Source: Propionibacteriaceae bacterium
GTDB lineage: Bacteria > Actinomycetota > Actinomycetes > Propionibacteriales > Propionibacteriaceae
Assembly: GCA_031265875.1 (NCBI GenBank)
Contig: JAISCA010000007.1
Location: 1-64,000, forward strand
Direction: 5' to 3'
DNA length: 64,000 bases
The notes below the pieces were generated by a model. It ran no database searches and was not told the DNA's origin. It was given only the letters and a program-made list of their open reading frames with translations. Of this stretch, positions 59,878 through 64,000 are shown piece by piece; the first letter of the stretch is position 1; each line of letters opens with the position of its first letter. The position numbers and the translations under genes are program-made.

Positions 59878-61260
59878 TCAGGGCAGGGAGTCCATCACTT
59901 CCAGCAGGTGGGCGATCTGGAACTCGGCCGTGTGGGTGTCGAGGGGGGTGGAGATGGTGGTCGACTCCCGGCCCAGGTGCTCGATCAGGCGGAGGGCGTC
60001 TGCGACGGCGGTCAATTGGTCGGTGATCTGGGGCACCAGGCGGTCGGGTTGGCCGGCTGCCGGCAGGTCGAGCTCTTGCTTGACTTGGTTGACGGCTTCC
60101 CGGTGGTCGGCGATCAGGGCGTGCACCCGTTGCAGCTCGTGCGTCATGGTGCCGGCGTAGACGGCGTTCTCCTCCGACAGCTCGCTGACGAAGGTGAAGT
60201 CGTCGTCCAGCACCTGGCACAGCTCTTCGACCGCCGAGCGGGCCTGGTCGGTCTGGCCTTGGTCCAAGATCTCGACCACGAACTGGCCCAGGGCGGCGGT
60301 GTGCAATTCGGCCAGGGCCACCCAGCTGCGGGTGTCGCGGCAGGACTGGCGTAGCACCAGCAGGTGGCGTACCAACTCGTTGGTGATGGAGGACATCTGG
60401 GTCAGCCGGGAGGCCAAGAAAGCCAGCGCTCCGGACCGTTCGACGCCCCGGGGGCGGGCCTGTTGCAGGACGGTGGCGGTGGCGATGGCGGAGCTGGCGG
60501 CGTCCAGCAAGTGGGGGATGGCCTCGCTGATGGAATGGGCCATCTGTTGGATGGCGGCCTGATGGCTGGACCAGCGGCGCAATTCGGCCGACAGGGTGTG
60601 GCAGCAGATCAACATGGCGGCCAGGGGGCCGCTGGCGTGGGGCCGGGTCTCCAGCCCGCCCGGCAGGTCGCGCCTAGCCTCGACCTCGGCCAGCAGCGCC
60701 TCCCACTGGAACTCGTCGTAGTTGGGCAGGCCGGCCTCGTTCAGCAGTTCTTGGAGCTTGTCCAAGCCGACGCCGGCCGCGCCGCGCCGGTTGACGCCGT
60801 GTTGACGGGCCGCCCGTTCGACCTGCCGGGTGGGCCGGTAGAGCGAGCGGGCCCGCTCCAGCAGATCGTCGCGCAAGGGCCGGACCCGCACGGAGAGGTA
60901 TCCCTCGGCGGTCGGAGTGACAGTGGCGAAGACGGTGTACGTGCTGCCGTCGGCGGCCAGGTTGTCGACGTAGCAGCAGAAGGGGCGGCCCTGCTGGATC
61001 TCGTCCCACATCAGCCGGAAGGCCGCCGCCGGCATGTCGGGGTGGCGGATGATCGAGTGGGGTGAGCCGATCAGTTCCGGGCGGGAGAAGCGGGCCATCT
61101 GGACGAAGACCGAGTTGGCGGCCGTGATGACGCCTTTGGGGTCGGTCATGGAGAAGAACAACTGTCCCGGGCCGATCTCATGGCGCAAACCGCTGGCGTC
61201 GCGGATACGGTCCATGGTGGGCCAAGTCACAGAGTCATCTATGACGGAGTCATCAACCAT
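59878..61260 (-). CDS. Aer-type PAS-domain protein (paralogue 1)
   Basis: A 460-residue soluble protein. Residues ~30-135 are a PAS domain of the Aer type: LFFSMTDPKGVITAANSVFVQMARFS, PHSIIRHPDMPAAAFRLMWDEIQQGRPF and VDNLAADGSTYTVFATVTP. The PHxxxRHPDMPxxAFR signature binds FAD in aerotaxis receptors. The rest is helical, without an MCP signalling tip, kinase, GGDEF or HTH. It shares the whole layout with the divergent gene at 61567. It may sense redox state, but its output is unknown. Confidence 0.8.
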   Translation of the reverse strand: MVDDSVIDDSVTWPTMDRIRDASGLRHEIGPGQLFFSMTDPKGVITAANSVFVQMARFSRPELIGSPHSIIRHPDMPAAAFRLMWDEIQQGRPFCCYVDNLAADGSTYTVFATVTPTAEGYLSVRVRPLRDDLLERARSLYRPTRQVERAARQHGVNRRGAAGVGLDKLQELLNEAGLPNYDEFQWEALLAEVEARRDLPGGLETRPHASGPLAAMLICCHTLSAELRRWSSHQAAIQQMAHSISEAIPHLLDAASSAIATATVLQQARPRGVERSGALAFLASRLTQMSSITNELVRHLLVLRQSCRDTRSWVALAELHTAALGQFVVEILDQGQTDQARSAVEELCQVLDDDFTFVSELSEENAVYAGTMTHELQRVHALIADHREAVNQVKQELDLPAAGQPDRLVPQITDQLTAVADALRLIEHLGRESTTISTPLDTHTAEFQIAHLLEVMDSLP

Positions 61261-61566
61261 GTCTCAAACCTTCTGAGGCTGCTGAGGCGTTCAACATCGT
61301 CAGCGTAGCGCTGCCCCGATCTGGGCGTGTCACCGGTCGGGGTCAGCGCCGCTGCCGCGGCGGCCGGAATCGGTTCCGGGCCAGCCGGGGTCGATCGCGC
61401 TGGGGCCAAGCCAAGGCTGAGGTGTAGGCTCGGCATGGCTCAGTCGTAGCCGTCTGACGGTCCCGCCTCGGTCGGGCCTTGAGCCGGCTAGGACGGTTGC
61501 GGCAGCCGTACGAGTGAACTCTCGAAGTCTTTTGGGGTTGGTGGAACGAGGATCGAAGGAGGTGTC
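61261..61566. other. divergent promoter region between the two PAS genes
   Basis: A 306-base gap shared by two opposite genes. I see AAGG before the left ATG and AAGGAGG before the right GTG, and no repeat, palindrome or further ORF with support. Confidence 0.5.
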
Positions 61567-63093
61567 GTGAGCAACGACACTTGGCTGGCGACGCCGTGGA
61601 CCTCCGATTTGCCGGCGCCCCGGTCGCCCGACGACGCCTCCCCCCTGGCTTTCGTCTCGACCGACCAGAGCGGGCGTATCACCGACTTGAACGACGTCTT
61701 CGTCGAGTGGACTCGCTTCGCCCGTTCCCGCCTGCTCGGCACGCCCCATTCGGTGGTGCGCCATCCGGGCATGCCGGCCGGCCTCTTCCGGCTGGTCTGG
61801 CAGCGTTTGGAAGCCGGTCAGCCGGTCAGCGCCTATCTCCAGAACCTGCCCGCCGACGGCAATACGTACACCGCCCTGGTCACCATCAGCCCGACCACGG
61901 ACGGGTACCTGGCGGTCCAGCAGCGGCCCTGTCGCCCGGAGGCGGCCGAGGCCATGCAGAAGATTTACACCTCGGTCCGGGCAGTCGAGTTCGAAGCCCA
62001 GGACGAAGGTCAGCCGATCGAGGCCGTGGTCGAGCAAGGGGCGGCCCTGTTGGTCGACCTGCTGCGTCAGCTCGGCTTCTCCAGCTTCGACGAATTCATG
62101 TGGACGGCCTTGGCCCAAGAGGTGGACGAGCACACCAAGCGGGCTCCCGGTCCGCTCACGCCGGTCATGAGCGAGGGCGGCCGGGCGGCCGACATCGTCG
62201 CCGCCAGCCGTGATCTGGCCCGTGAGCTGCTGCCCTGGTCGGAGCAGCAGGCCGAGTTGTTGCAGACCTGGGGTGCTCTGTCCAAGACCTTGGTCAGCTT
62301 GGGGCCGACCATGAAGGAGGCCAAGCGGGCGGCCGACTCGCTCAGCCAGGAGATCGCCCAGGAGTCCAGTTTTCACGCCATGCGTCTGTCCATCACGGTC
62401 TGGGCCTCGATGGTGACCGAGATCGAGAATGTCATCGCGGATCTGCCCAACGACCTCTTACGGTTGCGCCAGGCTTGCGCCGAGACTCGCTTCTGGACCG
62501 GGTTGGGTCAGATCCACGCCGAAATGGTGGGCCAGGTGGCGGCCGGATTGGCCGAGGCCGAGGCGCTGGAGGCCTCCCGCGCCGCTCTGGTCCGGCTCTG
62601 CCACACGCTCAGCCATGATTTCGACGAGTTGATCTGGCGGATGGAGAAGAACTCCGGCCTGGCCGCCACGGTGGCCGAGCGGATCCAGAGCCTGCACGAT
62701 CTGATGGTCATGCCGCGCGATTTGATCGAGAACTGGAAGGCTATGACGGACGGGCGCGAGGACGAGTTCGTGACCCGCCTCTTGCCCGAGGTCGACCGCC
62801 AGTTGAGTCTGGCCGACGAGACTTTGACCCTGCTCCGCAATCTGGCCCAGCAGTGCCAGACCATCGCCGTGGTCCAACCCATGGACATCGCCCGGCGTTG
62901 TGTCCGGCGGGTGCAGTGGGCCTTGGAGGACGAGCCCGCCACGCCGGTGGCGCCGATGACCGAAGCCCAAGCCCAACCGAGTTGGTTGGAGGACACGGTG
63001 GCCGCTTCTGGGCTGATCGATTTCACGGCCGGCGAGGAGAGATCGCCGGCCACCTCTTGGGCCGCCATCCTGGCCTCGCCCGACGCTCCCTGA
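61567..63093 (+). CDS. Aer-type PAS-domain protein (paralogue 2)
   Basis: A 508-residue soluble protein. PAS domain at ~25-135: FVSTDQSGRITDLNDVFVEWTRFARSRLLGTPHSVVRHPGMPAGLFRLVWQRLEAGQP and NLPADGNTYTALVTISPT. The helical remainder aligns along its length with paralogue 1 (for example SSFDEFMWTALAQEVDEH versus NYDEFQWEALLAEVEAR), with about 50 extra residues. Asp-to-Gly in RHPGMP is the main PAS difference. No known output domain is recognised. GTG start with AAGGAGG five bases upstream. Confidence 0.8.
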   Translation: MSNDTWLATPWTSDLPAPRSPDDASPLAFVSTDQSGRITDLNDVFVEWTRFARSRLLGTPHSVVRHPGMPAGLFRLVWQRLEAGQPVSAYLQNLPADGNTYTALVTISPTTDGYLAVQQRPCRPEAAEAMQKIYTSVRAVEFEAQDEGQPIEAVVEQGAALLVDLLRQLGFSSFDEFMWTALAQEVDEHTKRAPGPLTPVMSEGGRAADIVAASRDLARELLPWSEQQAELLQTWGALSKTLVSLGPTMKEAKRAADSLSQEIAQESSFHAMRLSITVWASMVTEIENVIADLPNDLLRLRQACAETRFWTGLGQIHAEMVGQVAAGLAEAEALEASRAALVRLCHTLSHDFDELIWRMEKNSGLAATVAERIQSLHDLMVMPRDLIENWKAMTDGREDEFVTRLLPEVDRQLSLADETLTLLRNLAQQCQTIAVVQPMDIARRCVRRVQWALEDEPATPVAPMTEAQAQPSWLEDTVAASGLIDFTAGEERSPATSWAAILASPDAP

Positions 63094-63242
63094 GCGTGTA
63101 GGACCAGGGCCGTTCCGGCCGACCTCCGCCGCGCCGTCCTGGCCGCGCCCGGCCCCTGCTCGAGCGCGGGCTCCCATCCCGTGTCCCAGCCGCACCCGGG
63201 AGACCAGCCGCCGGTTCGCGCTCTCTTGTCCTGCTGAGTAAA

Positions 63243-63263
63243 CTTGAGCCTAGTCAACTCAAC
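63243..63263. promoter_or_regulatory. HAIR operator (HspR site) before clpB
   Basis: CTTGAGC-N7-ACTCAAC matches the HAIR consensus at 12 of 14 half-site positions. It lies 30 bases before the clpB start, joining clpB to the HspR regulon seen at dnaK. Confidence 0.82.
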
Positions 63264-63292
63264 TCACAGCTAAAAGGAGTTCTCCCACCTCC

Positions 63293-64000
<708 letters not shown>

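Overview
The window is high-GC, densely packed DNA from an actinobacterium. The combination of an adenosylcobalamin-dependent propanediol/glycerol microcompartment (Pdu) locus, a one-piece pyruvate:ferredoxin oxidoreductase, an aspartate ammonia-lyase, and a dnaK-grpE-dnaJ-hspR plus clpB heat-shock set with HAIR operators suggests a fermentative, probably propionibacteria-like host. That placement is an inference from gene content; no marker gene or database was used.

Layout. 1-5.4 kb: an IS30-like fragment at the left edge, a DsbA-like membrane thiol protein, a decayed ABC transporter remnant, a proline-rich membrane protein, a YqeY-like protein, a fused ABC exporter and a CsoR/FrmR-family regulator. 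5.5-12.7 kb: nitroreductase and RarD (minus strand), then a GltD-like Fe-S flavoprotein followed immediately by NifJ, which together form a pyruvate-oxidation/electron-transfer pair. 12.9-20 kb: a 20-codon cysteine-containing leader ORF ahead of a Dpp-type peptide ABC transporter (two permeases, fused ATPases, lipoprotein) and a glutathionyl-hydroquinone-reductase-like enzyme. 20.1-43 kb: the pdu regulon. PocR and the PduQ alcohol dehydrogenase come first, then a 2,084-residue cell-wall adhesin on the other strand, then pduV-pduU on the minus strand diverging from pduA-B-C-D-E-G-H-K-J-L-eutJ-(pduM-like)-N-O-P. Shell proteins (A, B, J, K, N, U), the B12 diol dehydratase (CDE), its reactivase (GH), the cobalamin adenosyltransferase (O), aldehyde dehydrogenase (P), phosphotransacylase (L) and alcohol dehydrogenase (Q) give a complete route from 1,2-diol to acyl phosphate and alcohol.

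43-49.9 kb: an accessory stretch with lower-GC DNA, a 5'-truncated secreted protein, a small membrane protein, a lipoprotein, an FtsX-like permease/ATPase transporter carrying an internal tandem duplication, and an LPDTG leucine-rich-repeat surface protein. 50-51.6 kb: a BglII-family restriction-modification pair whose methyltransferase carries a C-terminal HTH and whose promoter contains two AGATCT sites. 51.7-54.4 kb: AspA and a glycerophosphodiesterase. 54.7-59.1 kb: the DnaK operon with HspR. 59.1-59.8 kb: a HicAB-like toxin-antitoxin pair behind a perfect 17-bp palindrome. 59.9-63.1 kb: two divergent Aer-type PAS paralogues. 63.3 kb to the end: the start of ClpB.

A dispersed intergenic repeat (core GTCGTAACyGTCCGnTCG, often beside CCGACACGCCG) recurs at least nine times between genes. 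The strongest candidates for something new are this repeat family, the cysteine leader peptide, the self-marked R-M promoter, the PAS pair and the flavoprotein in the pduM position. No tRNA, rRNA or CRISPR array was seen.
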